Shown here: positions 1 through 8,013 of the stretch, piece after piece
Numbering within the stretch: position 1 is the stretch's first letter
Layout of the letters: each line of letters begins with the position of its first letter
Source of the DNA: Sulfuriflexus sp032250955
GTDB taxonomy: Bacteria > Pseudomonadota > Gammaproteobacteria > AKS1
DNA: 21,437 nt
Direction: 5' to 3'
Assembly (NCBI RefSeq): GCF_032250955.1
Contig: NZ_JAVVES010000047.1
Location: forward strand, 1 to 21,437
The notes under the pieces: generated by a model
The model's database searches: none
Told to the model about the DNA's origin: nothing
The model's input: the letters and a program-made list of their open reading frames with translations, nothing else
Position numbers and translations under genes: made by a program

Positions 1-76
1 CCCTCCAATTTCCAGAAAACTATCTCTATTGCTCCAAATTCGCTATATTTTTACCCACTAATTTTTCCGAAGAGCC
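1..76. repeat. 76-bp inverted end repeat, left copy (probable insertion-sequence end)
   Basis: The first 76 bases are the exact reverse complement of the last 76 bases of the window, and identity stops abruptly at base 77. Read outward, the repeat begins GGCTCTTCGGAAAAATTAGT. A terminal GG(C/G)TCTT is reminiscent of ISL3-family ends; this is from memory and was not searched. The 8 bases next to it (77-84) are all A/T. An exact match of about k-mer length at both extremities is what an assembler leaves when a contig stops inside a multicopy sequence, so the repeat very likely continues beyond the window. Confidence 0.75.
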
Positions 77-513
77 ATTATTTTAAAGAAAAGTTTGATG
101 ACCTCGCTATTTCCCTGTGGAGCGAGGAAGAAAAGACGGCACTCATGAGAATTGTTCATGGTGTTTATGTGGCAGATAATGAATTCGACAAGCTGGAAAA
201 GAAGGATTTCCTGGAAAAACTGGGCACCCTCCGGGTGGATGCCCGGGTGGTTGATGAAATGCAAATGTCCGATGCGTTTGAGGTGCTGGCCAGGGACAAG
301 CTTAAAAACAAACTCGTCTATGTTTTGATGGCGGATGCAGTGTTCAAGGATGATGATTACGACGCCTTGGAAAAATCCTATATCGAGCTTATGAATCAAC
401 GCTACCCGCTGGAAGAAGCAATGCTTGATGACGCTATCGAGGCGGTACGAGACAAGAAGCTGGAGGTCGTTTTGAAGGAATGGGTAAAGGAAATCCAGGA
501 CACCAGTCTCTGA
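76..513 (+). CDS. TerB-like helical protein, 5'-truncated by the end repeat
   Basis: The reading frame is open from the left edge to the stop at 511-513. The first in-frame ATG is at 145, but residues before it (HYFKEKFDDLAISLWSEEEK) read as a normal amphipathic helix leading into the domain, and the ATG has no well-placed ribosome binding site. The gene therefore probably started further left. Two similar helix-loop segments, VHGVYVADNEFDKLEKKDF and VLMADAVFKDDDYDALEKSY, resemble the paired acidic motifs of TerB-like proteins (tellurite resistance/stress family, often membrane- or metal-linked). About 145 residues remain. The codons from 1 to 76 lie inside the end repeat and are unlikely to be native. 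The gene converges on the kinase gene with 34 bp between the stops. The family call is moderate and the cellular role is unknown. Confidence 0.55.
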   Translation, partial: HYFKEKFDDLAISLWSEEEKTALMRIVHGVYVADNEFDKLEKKDFLEKLGTLRVDARVVDEMQMSDAFEVLARDKLKNKLVYVLMADAVFKDDDYDALEKSYIELMNQRYPLEEAMLDDAIEAVRDKKLEVVLKEWVKEIQDTSL

Positions 514-547
514 ACATCAGTATTTAAGCCAGTTTGCCAAATGATGA

Positions 548-3500
548 TTAAGTGTCTGCAGGAATTTCGAGTGGCAGGATAATACTGAAGGTGCTGCCTG
601 TGCCAAGCTTGCTTTCCACATCCACCGTTCCTCCCATGGTTTCGATCAGACGCCGGCTTATGGTCAGACCAATGCCGGTGCCCTCGACCTCGCTATTTTC
701 AGCGCCGAGGCGATTGAAGGGGGCGAATACCTCGTCAAGCCGGGTGTCAGCAATACCGGGCCCGGTATCAGTTACCTGAATGCGCAGCCTGTTTTCGGTG
801 GCGGGTTTTACTTCAACCTTTACCTTGCCACCCTCATGATTGTATTTGATGGCATTAGAAAGCAGGTTGATGAGTATCTGCTTGAGACGGGTACGATCGG
901 CCTGCACAATGACACCATCCAGGCCGTGGTGGCTGATCTGAATACTGCGTTTGTGGGCCATGTTTGCAACCAGTCCCAGACACTCCCTGACCACCGGGCA
1001 TACCTCTACTGGCTCGAGTGAGACTTCCAGCCGACCGGATTCGATCCTGGACAGGTCCAGCACTTCATCGATAAGTTCGAGTAAATGATGGCCGGCATTG
1101 AGGATCTCGCGCACGCTATCTTCCTGGTCTTCATCCAGCGTGTCATCATGTTCCAGCAGCTGGCCAAAGCCAAGAATGGCATTCATCGGGGTACGTAGCT
1201 CGTGGCTCATGCTGGAGAGGAATTCTGACTTTGCACGGTTTGCGCGTTCTGCCTCATCGCGGGTAGTAATCAGGGCCTGTTCAGTTTTGATGCGCTCGGT
1301 AATGTCCTGAACGGTACCGGACAAGCGCAGCAGATTACCGGCCGCATCGGTTTCCGCCTGTGCCAATTCATGCACATGACGCACCGTGCCATCCGGTCGC
1401 AAGATACGATGTATAACATCGTGACGGCCGGTCTGTTGCGACTGTTCTTCGCTTTCACGTACCCGCTCATGGTCATCCGGATGGACTGCCGCATGGAAGG
1501 CCGCCACGCTGGGTTCAAAGCTGCCGGGCTCATAACCAAAGATACGATAGATCTCATCTGACCAGTTAAGCTGTCCAGTGATCAGGTCGGCCTGCCAGCT
1601 ACCCAGGTGCGAAATCGCTTGCGCTTCGTTCAGTTGCCGTTCGCGCTCCGCCAGGGCCAGTTCTGCGCGTTTGCGATCATCAATATCCTGTACCACGCCG
1701 AGCATCTGCAAGGGGGTGCCATCCTTGTCACGCACACTGGCGCCGCGCTCTAACAGCCAGCGCACTGTGCCGTCGGGCCAGACAACACGATGCTCAATCT
1801 CATAGGGGATATCCTTTTCAACACAGGCCTTGACTGTATCGATGACGGTTTGCCTGTCGTCTGGATGAATAGCCGCGATGAAATTGTCGTAAGAGGTTGC
1901 AAGCTCGCCTTCCGGGTAACCAAACAGCGGTGCAATCCGTTCTGACCAGAACAGTTTATCGGTCTGGATATCCCAGTCCCAGGTACCGATATTGGCAAAC
2001 ACCTGGCTGCGGCGAAGCCTTTCTTCCTGCGTCTGCATGGCAAGTTCGGCAGCCTTTACATGGCTGATATCGGTGCGGATGGATACATATTGGTAGGGTT
2101 TGCCATGGCTATCCAGAAACGGCGTGATGGTTGACTCGACCCAGTAGAGGCTGCCGTCCTTGCGCCGATTACATATCTCACCTTGCCAGACATGGCCGCT
2201 GGTAATCGTCTGCCATATATTTTTGTAGAACCCGGGCGGGTGCACATTCGATTTAATCCGGCGGTGGCTGTGGCCAAGGAGTTCTTCGCGACGATAGCCA
2301 CTGATTTCACAAAACCTGTCATTGACGTAGGTAATGTTGCCGGCCTTATCCGCAATGCTGACAATGGCATGCTGGTTCAGGGCATGATGTTCGCGTTCAC
2401 GTTCATAAAGCGTGGATTCCATGCGTCGCAGAATGTCGGTGTTTTGTCTTGCCTGACGTGCCCGGGCAGTAACCAGTGCCACCAGGTATTCAGGCTGGAC
2501 CGGTTTAACAAGGAAGTCGTTACCACCAAGATTGAGTGCCAGCAGTTGTTGCGTGATATCCGTTTCGGCAGAAAGAAACAATACAGGGATATGGAATTGT
2601 GGATCTCGTTCGCGTAGCACGGCGGCCAGTTCGAGCCCACTGACCTCGGGCATATAGACATCGAGTATCACCACGTCAGGTGAAAACACGTCTATCTGTT
2701 CGATGGCATGGAGTGGCTCTGACAGGGAAATGACCTGCATGCCCGCTTTGCGCAGCACGTCGGCATGTTTCTCAAGCAATAATGGTTCGTCATCGACCAA
2801 TAACACACGGTAAGGTTCTGGTGGTTGACGTCCTGTCAGGCTGTCCATCAAGTCAATCAGGTGGAGGGGGTCTACCGGACTGGTCAGGTAGCGGCTGGCA
2901 CCAGCACGAAAACATGCCAGTCGCCCGGCCAGATCATCACGTTCCGAGGTGATTACCACTGGAATTCCATGCGAGCTGCCAAGGCCGAGAGCGGCAAGCA
3001 GGCTTACGTCTATCTCTTCGCCTTCGGGGAAGGCATTGTCTATTATCACTCCGGCAGGACGTTCTGTATCCTCCGCACAAAGCGCATCACGGAAGTCATC
3101 GGCTTGCGTGAACAGTTTCACTCGATAGCCGTCGTCTCGCAGGGCTTTACCCGGCTCTTCGGTTTGTGAACCGTCATCTTCCAGCAGGTATATCAAGGGC
3201 GAACGAGAGGGGAGAGCCGAGACCGGCGGCTGCGCCGTCTCAGGTGCGTAGGCAAGCAGTTGCTCACGTGCTATTTCTTCCAGGCCAGCGAACGCTGCAC
3301 CAATCTGCTCCCATTGCGGGGCGGCAGGAGTGACATCGGCCTTGAGTAGCGCGGACAATAGTAACTCGAGTTCACGTGCGGCAGTCGATACTGACTGCAT
3401 GCCCAAGGTCCCGGCTGAACCCGTGAGGTTATGCACCAGTCGGTAAAGGGTTTCGGCTTCTACTGTTTGCCAGCTTGACGGGGAGAGCTTTTGAAAATGC

Positions 3501-3586
3501 AGGCGGATAGTATCCAGTCTGATGCAGAGCTGATCAGCGTACTGGCGCCGTAACTCAGTGAGCGAACTGGAAATAGGTGACGGCAT
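548..3586 (-). CDS. Hybrid sensor histidine kinase, Hpt-REC-REC-PAS-PAS-PAS-HisKA-HATPase
   Basis: This 1012-residue cytoplasmic signalling kinase has no membrane segment. Domains in order: Hpt (about 10-115, phosphorylatable H52 in HNLTGSAGTLG); receiver 1 (130-252, acidic D137/D138, phospho-site D183); receiver 2 (258-378, D265/D266, D309, K361); PAS (400-515); PAS_3 (525-640); PAS_3 (650-765); HisKA with H795 in SHELRTP; HATPase with N911, DTGPGI (940-945) and GTGIGL (969-974). The kinase core looks fully functional. Receiver 1 has S236 where the conserved lysine normally stands (YLTSPVDP), so it is probably impaired. Hpt and receivers usually follow the kinase core; here they precede it. 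The ligand and output are unknown. The gene lies downstream of dbpA on the same strand with 222 bp between, so co-transcription is possible but not shown. No strong Shine-Dalgarno precedes the ATG. Confidence 0.93.
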   Translation of the reverse strand: MPSPISSSLTELRRQYADQLCIRLDTIRLHFQKLSPSSWQTVEAETLYRLVHNLTGSAGTLGMQSVSTAARELELLLSALLKADVTPAAPQWEQIGAAFAGLEEIAREQLLAYAPETAQPPVSALPSRSPLIYLLEDDGSQTEEPGKALRDDGYRVKLFTQADDFRDALCAEDTERPAGVIIDNAFPEGEEIDVSLLAALGLGSSHGIPVVITSERDDLAGRLACFRAGASRYLTSPVDPLHLIDLMDSLTGRQPPEPYRVLLVDDEPLLLEKHADVLRKAGMQVISLSEPLHAIEQIDVFSPDVVILDVYMPEVSGLELAAVLRERDPQFHIPVLFLSAETDITQQLLALNLGGNDFLVKPVQPEYLVALVTARARQARQNTDILRRMESTLYEREREHHALNQHAIVSIADKAGNITYVNDRFCEISGYRREELLGHSHRRIKSNVHPPGFYKNIWQTITSGHVWQGEICNRRKDGSLYWVESTITPFLDSHGKPYQYVSIRTDISHVKAAELAMQTQEERLRRSQVFANIGTWDWDIQTDKLFWSERIAPLFGYPEGELATSYDNFIAAIHPDDRQTVIDTVKACVEKDIPYEIEHRVVWPDGTVRWLLERGASVRDKDGTPLQMLGVVQDIDDRKRAELALAERERQLNEAQAISHLGSWQADLITGQLNWSDEIYRIFGYEPGSFEPSVAAFHAAVHPDDHERVRESEEQSQQTGRHDVIHRILRPDGTVRHVHELAQAETDAAGNLLRLSGTVQDITERIKTEQALITTRDEAERANRAKSEFLSSMSHELRTPMNAILGFGQLLEHDDTLDEDQEDSVREILNAGHHLLELIDEVLDLSRIESGRLEVSLEPVEVCPVVRECLGLVANMAHKRSIQISHHGLDGVIVQADRTRLKQILINLLSNAIKYNHEGGKVKVEVKPATENRLRIQVTDTGPGIADTRLDEVFAPFNRLGAENSEVEGTGIGLTISRRLIETMGGTVDVESKLGTGSTFSIILPLEIPADT

Positions 3587-3808
3587 ACTGGCTAGTAATA
3601 AATGCTGCAGCTGATAGACATTGGTTATCGACCATCTTGCTATTTACTTGAGTATTACCAGGTCAATTATGTAACCTTTTTAATAAAAAGGAAAAACATA
3701 TAACCGTTCTGCCGGGTGAAAAACATTATACCTTTCTTTTTGTCTGGTTTTATCTTGCCCCGGTTCAAGCTGACCTGGCGTACAGGGCTGGTCAGGCATA
3801 CATCTGCA
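3587..3808. other. Gap between dbpA and the kinase gene, possible weak regulatory signals
   Basis: No gene is seen in these 222 bp. On the minus strand a TATAAT hexamer lies at 3725-3730, about 140 bp before the kinase start, but no matching -35 element was found at 16-18 bp. There is an AT-only palindrome CCTTTTTA-A-TAAAAAGG at 3675-3691. CTGACC/GGTCAG at 3770-3775 and 3790-3795 could form a stem just after the dbpA stop, but it is not followed by a T run on the minus strand, so it is not called a terminator. Confidence 0.3.
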
Positions 3809-5194
3809 TTAACGCAGTTTCCGCACCTTGAACTTACGCCCTTTGATCTTGCCCTCCGAGAGGATCTTCAATGCCTGTTTGGCGACAGAGCGTTCAACTG
3901 CCACATAGGCGAGGTGGTCGGCAATATCAATCTTGCCAATCTGCTTGCCCTGTATGTTGCTGTTGTCCGCCGTTAAGGCGCCGAGAATGTCACCGGCACG
4001 TACCTTGTCCTTGCGACCCCCACTGATGCACAGGCTGACCATCGGCGGGATCAGCTTGAAGTGTTCGCGCGCCTTCAGTGTCGAAGTGTTATCAATCCGT
4101 ACAGGGCTCTTCTGGTAGTCTTCGATGGCTTCAACCCGGAATTTTTCATTCGGGGTAAACAGGCTCAGGGCGAGACCTTCCTTGCCGGCGCGACCGGTGC
4201 GGCCAATACGGTGTACATGGATTTCGGGGTCCGGGGTCAAATCATAGCTAATCACTGCCTGCAGGTCTTTTATGTCCAGCCCGCGGGCGGCCACATCCGT
4301 GGCAATGAGAATCGAGCTGCTTTTGCCCGCAAACTGCACCAGCACGCGATCCCGTTCTTTCTGATCAAGATCGCCGTGCAGGGCCAGCGCATGGTAACCC
4401 TGCTGCCATAACTCATCGGCCAATTCCTGGCATTGTTGTTTGCGATTACAAAATACGACGCTGGATTCAGGCTGATAATGCTGCAGCAGGCGGATTAAGG
4501 TACTGGTCTTCTCGCCCTTCTGTACCTCATAGAAGATCTGTTTGATCTTTTTCTCGTCATGCGCGGGCTCGACCCGGATATCCACCGGCTCATGCTGAAT
4601 GGCGTCACTGATGGTCTTTATCTCATCCGGATAGGTCGCGGAAAAGAGCAGGGTCTGCCTTTCTGCCGGCAGCATGTCGATAATTCGCATGATGTCCTCA
4701 TGGAAGCCCATGTCCAGCATGCGGTCGGCTTCATCCAGCACCAGGGTCTTTAAACCCGCCGTCGTCAGGGAGCCTTTATCCAGGTGTTTCAGGATTCTCC
4801 CGGGGGTGCCCACGACGATGTGCGGGTTATGTTCGAGCGAGGCCAGTTGCGGGCCCAGGGGCTTGCCACCGCACAGCGTAACGGTCCTGACATTGGGTAT
4901 GGCGCGTGCCAGACGGCGAATTTCATTACTGACCTGATCCGCCAGTTCGCGTGTCGGGCAGAGCACCAGCCCCTGTGTCTGATAAATGCCGGTATCAAGC
5001 TTATGTAACAGGCCGATGGCAAACGCGGCTGTTTTACCACTGCCTGTTTTTGCCTGAGCCAGCAAATCCTTGCCGGCCAGCACCGCCGGCAGGCCCTGTG
5101 CCTGGATCGGGGTCATGGCCGTGTAGCCCAGCGAGTGGAGGTTGCTAATGAAATCGGTCGTTAAGGGGAGTGAAGAGAAGGCAGTTGTGGTCAC
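3809..5194 (-). CDS. dbpA: ATP-dependent RNA helicase DbpA (DEAD-box)
   Basis: This 461-residue DEAD-box helicase is close in length and sequence to E. coli DbpA (457 residues), which acts on 23S rRNA helix 92 during assembly of the large ribosomal subunit. Visible motifs: Q motif GYTAMTPIQ (23-31), Walker A AKTGSGKT (48-55), PTRELA (80-85), DEAD (154-157), SAT (185-187), ATDVAARGLD (298-307) and HRIGRTGR (328-335). The C-terminal domain from about 385 (SLCISGGRKDKVRAGDILGA) and the basic tail KGRKFKVRKLR match the RNA-binding domain specific to DbpA, which separates it from RhlE, SrmB or DeaD. The start is a GTG at 5192-5194 with no clear Shine-Dalgarno; no better upstream start was seen. 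It points away from the Tad locus across a shared 564-bp gap. Confidence 0.95.
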   Translation of the reverse strand: MTTTAFSSLPLTTDFISNLHSLGYTAMTPIQAQGLPAVLAGKDLLAQAKTGSGKTAAFAIGLLHKLDTGIYQTQGLVLCPTRELADQVSNEIRRLARAIPNVRTVTLCGGKPLGPQLASLEHNPHIVVGTPGRILKHLDKGSLTTAGLKTLVLDEADRMLDMGFHEDIMRIIDMLPAERQTLLFSATYPDEIKTISDAIQHEPVDIRVEPAHDEKKIKQIFYEVQKGEKTSTLIRLLQHYQPESSVVFCNRKQQCQELADELWQQGYHALALHGDLDQKERDRVLVQFAGKSSSILIATDVAARGLDIKDLQAVISYDLTPDPEIHVHRIGRTGRAGKEGLALSLFTPNEKFRVEAIEDYQKSPVRIDNTSTLKAREHFKLIPPMVSLCISGGRKDKVRAGDILGALTADNSNIQGKQIGKIDIADHLAYVAVERSVAKQALKILSEGKIKGRKFKVRKLR

Positions 5195-5314
5195 GTGAAA
5201 TCAGTCTTTGTTGGTTGCTCGGCAAGGTCGCGCATACTAGCAGAATAGTGGCTTAAGTAGACGATAAATCGCCTGCTCACCAGGCGAGAGATAGTCCACC
5301 GGCTTGAAGGCTGC

Positions 5315-5336
5315 AGGCAATTTCTTGAAATTGCCT
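5315..5336. repeat. Perfect 10-bp inverted repeat with 2-nt centre
   Basis: AGGCAATTTC (5315-5324) is followed by TT and its exact reverse complement GAAATTGCCT (5327-5336). The near-zero spacer favours a protein-binding site (operator-like dyad) or a cruciform over an RNA hairpin. It lies about 120 bp before the dbpA start and 420 bp before flp, so it could serve either gene. A second, weaker dyad CCCAT/ATGGG sits at 5379-5394. No regulator is recognised. Confidence 0.6.
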
Positions 5337-5456
5337 ACACGGATGCAAGGGCTTGTGACCGCCGCAGGCAGATGTATTCCCATGTTGAAATGGGTTTACG
5401 GCATAACTTGTAAATATAAAAATACATATTAAACAATCGACTATAACAAAAACATA

Positions 5457-5477
5457 ATGTTAAATATCATATGTTAA
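5457..5477. promoter_or_regulatory. Direct repeat of ATGTTAA in AT-rich DNA
   Basis: ATGTTAA occurs at 5457-5463 and again at 5471-5477, 14 bp apart start to start, inside an AT-rich stretch. The first copy overlaps the palindrome AACAT-A-ATGTT (5451-5461). Such a spacing could suit a regulator site or UP-like element, but nothing identifies the factor. This is a low-confidence regulatory candidate. Confidence 0.25.
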
Positions 5478-5627
5478 TTCCATACACTCCGAATGTGGCC
5501 TTTAGCGGTACTGTCCTATAGAATCCTTAACAGGTGAGGAGTCGTGCGAAAATAAATATAGCACTGGTGGATGCGTTGGCTGTAATCTTCGCAGGGGGGA
5601 CATCAAGACTGCAGTTATAGCCATTGC

Positions 5628-5663
5628 GGCTGCCGGTTATCATTAGGTAGCACACTGGAAGCC
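5628..5663 (+). promoter_or_regulatory. Predicted stem-loop in the flp 5' leader
   Basis: GGCT-g-CCGGT (5628-5637) can pair with ACTGG-a-AGCC (5654-5663), giving 4 bp, a G/A mismatch and 5 bp with one G-U pair around a 16-nt loop containing TAGGTAGC. It lies about 95 nt before the Flp start codon. The pairing is read by eye; no folding energy was computed. Confidence 0.35.
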
Positions 5664-5696
5664 CTCCAAACCGAACACTTTAAAAAAATCAAACAA

Positions 5697-5721
5697 CAAC
5701 ATTGGCAAGATAACAATGTTG
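5697..5721 (+). promoter_or_regulatory. Perfect 8-bp dyad just upstream of the flp start
   Basis: CAACATTG (5697-5704) and CAATGTTG (5714-5721) are exact reverse complements separated by 9 nt. The right arm ends 37 nt before the ATG of the pilin gene and 24 nt before its Shine-Dalgarno. It could be an operator or an mRNA hairpin protecting or controlling translation of an abundant pilin transcript. Confidence 0.45.
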
Positions 5722-5758
5722 AAATCCTTCAAAACGAAAAGGTAAGTGGAGTAATACT

Positions 5759-6049
5759 ATGATCAAGTCCTATGCTAAAAATCCGTCTCAAACGAAGTCC
5801 CGCAAGAAGCAATTCGGCCAGGGCATGACCGAGTACATCATCATCGTGGCACTGATTGCACTCGCGGCTATTGCAGTGTACTCCATGTTCGGTAAAACAG
5901 TCCGTAACCAGGTCGGTGGCATGGCACAGGAACTGGCTGGCACAACAAATACCGGCACAGCCGCTGCCAAGGCATCGGCAGATGCGACTGTTGCTACAGG
6001 TAATGTCGACAAGGGCCTGTCCGGCTACGCTGACGACCAAACAAAATAA
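5759..6049 (+). CDS. flp: Flp-type major pilin (class III leader)
   Basis: This 96-residue pilin is the probable main subunit of the Tad pilus. A basic 20-residue leader ends in QFG, and the predicted prepilin-peptidase cut is G20|Q21 with the conserved Glu at +5 and Tyr at +6 (GQGMTEY). One hydrophobic helix follows (about 26-45, IIIVALIALAAIAVYSMFG). The C-terminal half is rich in Ala, Thr and Gly and carries no cysteine. At about 76 mature residues it is longer than many Flp pilins. The ATG at 5759 has GTGGAG at 5746-5751, seven bases away. It is the first gene of the locus and is followed by a hairpin, a common way to express the pilin above its assembly genes. Confidence 0.9.
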   Translation: MIKSYAKNPSQTKSRKKQFGQGMTEYIIIVALIALAAIAVYSMFGKTVRNQVGGMAQELAGTTNTGTAAAKASADATVATGNVDKGLSGYADDQTK

Positions 6050-6078
6050 TAAAACAGTTCACTTGATGTAAAAGCAGG

Positions 6079-6108
6079 ACAGACTGCCGGCAGTTGCCGG
6101 CAGCCTGT
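6079..6108 (+). terminator. Strong hairpin after flp: terminator, attenuator or mRNA-stabilising stem
   Basis: CTGCCGGC (6084-6091) pairs perfectly with GCCGGCAG (6096-6103) around a 4-nt loop, and ACAG/CTGT (6079-6082, 6105-6108) extends the stem past one mismatch. The following bases (TTGTCAGG) hold only a short T run, so termination may be partial. The next gene starts at 6163 with no obvious promoter, consistent with read-through at reduced level. Confidence 0.5.
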
Positions 6109-6162
6109 TTGTCAGGATCGGGCTGTAATAGTTCATGATAATAATAAGTATGGGGTGTACAG

Positions 6163-8013
6163 GTGATATCACGTCACCGACAAAATAACCATTTTTCCTG
6201 CCTGAAAAACCAACGCGGCCAGGCGATGGTATTCATTATGCTCATGATGGGTATCGTCCTGATGTCCCTGACGTTCCTCTACAAGGCCGGCAAACTCAGC
6301 AGTGAGAAAATGGAGCTGCAGAATGCGGCTGATTCCAGCGCCTATAGTTTTTCACTCATTGAAGCCCGGGATCTGAATTTTACCTCCTACCTGAACCGCG
6401 CCATGGTAGCCAATGAAATCGCCATTGCCCAGGCCGTGGGTATTCTTTCATGGGCAACCTACCTGGAATCAGTAGGGCATCACCTGGATGTCTTTGCCAA
6501 ATACTTCAATGCCGCACCGATTGTCGGGAATGCCATCTCTGGTGGCATTACCGCCGTTGCCTCGGCATTCAAGGCGGTAACTTCACCGATACCGCGTGTC
6601 GTGCAAAAAATCGGCAATATCGTGGTCAAGTTCATTAACGGCATCAACCTTGGATATAGCTGGGGGAGCACGGGATTCCACATTGGCAGTATCTACCTAG
6701 CGCTGAATACGCTCGGGGAGATGATCGAGCGCAATGACCCGGATGCGAAACTCTCGGATGCCGGGGTACTGTCGCTGATCATGCATGTGGCGACATACCA
6801 CGGTATCTTTTCCAGGAAACAAAAGGCCGCGTTTACCTATACCCATGATCCCGCAAAAAAACCAGAGAAAAGTGGCAAGCATAACTTTGCCACCATGGCG
6901 GCCCTGGTGTCGGATGCCCGCGACCGCTATAGTAAGTCTCGCAGCTGGACCTTGCAGCTACCGATCATTCCCCGTATTCACGAGTCCGTTGTCCTTGACC
7001 TGGGGCCGCTTGGTGATGTGACCGTCTTCGAGATCGATGTTTCATTCGATTTTTTCTTTGACCGCCTCGGCGGTACTGAACTGCGTTTTCGCAAAGGCGC
7101 CAAGAAGGGAAAGGTCCAGGGGAACTCACTGACCTGGTCAGCAGCAGATGTCGCACAGGCGGCCATCGATCTACACTTTTATCTGAAGGTGCTGATTGGC
7201 AGTGTTGATGTTAACCTCGAAAACAACAAGCTGTACGCGCAGGCCTGCGTCGATCTGGCCTTATTTGAAGCATGCTTCCCTCCGGGCAATCCGGAAAAGT
7301 TCGCGGTGCCAGTACCGACGTCCATGCCGTTCGCGACCGGCGGGGCCCAGGCCTACAACGGCGGCAACTTTATTAATGCCACAGACCAGGATCCCGAGAC
7401 CTTTCTTATCACACCGAAAGGCATGCGTGATGTGCCATCGGAAGCCTATGGCGGGTCGCCATCGGCCAGATCGGCAAATAGCTGGATGGGGCTGGCCGGC
7501 GTGTTTCCTTTCGCGCTTCACAAGAATGTACCAAACAATACCGCTCGCTGGTCATTGAAGGGCTACAAAGGGCTACCGAGATATACCGACACCAACACAA
7601 CCATTACCAACGGCAAAGTCGACAAACCCGGCGAGTATGAAGGCTATGCTGCACCCTACATTATGGTGGGGGTGGTCAAGGACAGTGCGAATATCCCCGA
7701 CAGCATTCGTCCCAGTGGCAGCCTGGCGCTGGAACGTAAGCTCGCGGACGGGGAGATGGGCGCCATTGCCAAGGGCGAACTGTATTTCTTCCGTCCCAAT
7801 GACAGTCTGGCCTCTTATTTCAAGCGCGCAGATGGCGCTACGGAATATGATAATGCCTTCAACCCATACTGGCAGGCGCGCCTGACCGATACGAATCATA
7901 TCGATCGTATGGGCATGCTGTTAATCCAGCAGAAACAGTGGTGGCTGGCGAACCTTGCCGAGCCGGCATTCAATATCGGCAACAATGTACTTAACCTGCT
8001 TAATTTTTTCTGA
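6163..8013 (+). CDS. TadG-like pilus assembly protein
   Basis: This 616-residue envelope protein has an N-terminus that fits the TadG-like family: basic segment, NQRG|QAMVFIM with a hydrophobic helix (about 23-41), then MELQNAADSSAYS (50-62), the counterpart of the LQnAADaAAlA motif that follows the helix in TadG-like proteins. Position +5 after the predicted cut (G19|Q20) is Phe, not Glu, so processing as a pilin is doubtful and the helix may stay as a membrane anchor. The remaining 570 residues should be periplasmic; no von Willebrand A domain with a clear metal-binding motif was seen, unlike some TadG proteins. The start is a GTG with GGGGTG seven bases upstream; the next in-frame ATG (6226) would remove the leader. 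The stop overlaps the next ATG by one base. Confidence 0.75.
   Translation: MISRHRQNNHFSCLKNQRGQAMVFIMLMMGIVLMSLTFLYKAGKLSSEKMELQNAADSSAYSFSLIEARDLNFTSYLNRAMVANEIAIAQAVGILSWATYLESVGHHLDVFAKYFNAAPIVGNAISGGITAVASAFKAVTSPIPRVVQKIGNIVVKFINGINLGYSWGSTGFHIGSIYLALNTLGEMIERNDPDAKLSDAGVLSLIMHVATYHGIFSRKQKAAFTYTHDPAKKPEKSGKHNFATMAALVSDARDRYSKSRSWTLQLPIIPRIHESVVLDLGPLGDVTVFEIDVSFDFFFDRLGGTELRFRKGAKKGKVQGNSLTWSAADVAQAAIDLHFYLKVLIGSVDVNLENNKLYAQACVDLALFEACFPPGNPEKFAVPVPTSMPFATGGAQAYNGGNFINATDQDPETFLITPKGMRDVPSEAYGGSPSARSANSWMGLAGVFPFALHKNVPNNTARWSLKGYKGLPRYTDTNTTITNGKVDKPGEYEGYAAPYIMVGVVKDSANIPDSIRPSGSLALERKLADGEMGAIAKGELYFFRPNDSLASYFKRADGATEYDNAFNPYWQARLTDTNHIDRMGMLLIQQKQWWLANLAEPAFNIGNNVLNLLNFF

Larger units (their letters stand above)
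5195..5758. promoter_or_regulatory. 564-bp divergent intergenic region between dbpA and the Tad locus
   Basis: No convincing gene is present; all frames are broken by stops. The region holds the start signals of dbpA (leftward) and the Flp pilin gene (rightward). It contains four inverted repeats (5315-5336, 5379-5394, 5628-5663, 5697-5721) and an AT-rich block at about 5405-5480 with the 7-mer ATGTTAA repeated at 5457-5463 and 5471-5477. No sigma-70 or sigma-54 promoter with acceptable spacing could be placed confidently. Its length and structure suggest a long regulated 5' leader for the pilin mRNA, which is an inference. Confidence 0.5.

Noticed and set aside
58..399. 113-codon minus-strand frame opposite the TerB-like gene, extending into the end repeat
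   Set aside because: The + strand frame has TerB-like motifs and normal codon use; the opposite product shows no domain and begins inside the gene.
3675..3691. AT-only palindrome CCTTTTTA-A-TAAAAAGG as a transcription terminator
   Set aside because: The single-base centre cannot form an RNA loop and the stem is nearly all A-U, so it is not a credible intrinsic terminator.
5545..5670. Possible cyclic di-GMP (GEMM-I) riboswitch in the flp leader, suggested by GACTGCAG...AGCC and TAGGTAGC
   Set aside because: The hallmark GGCAAACC and GACGCAAAGCC segments are not present in proper order; only fragments resemble the consensus. An Infernal scan with RF01051 would settle it.
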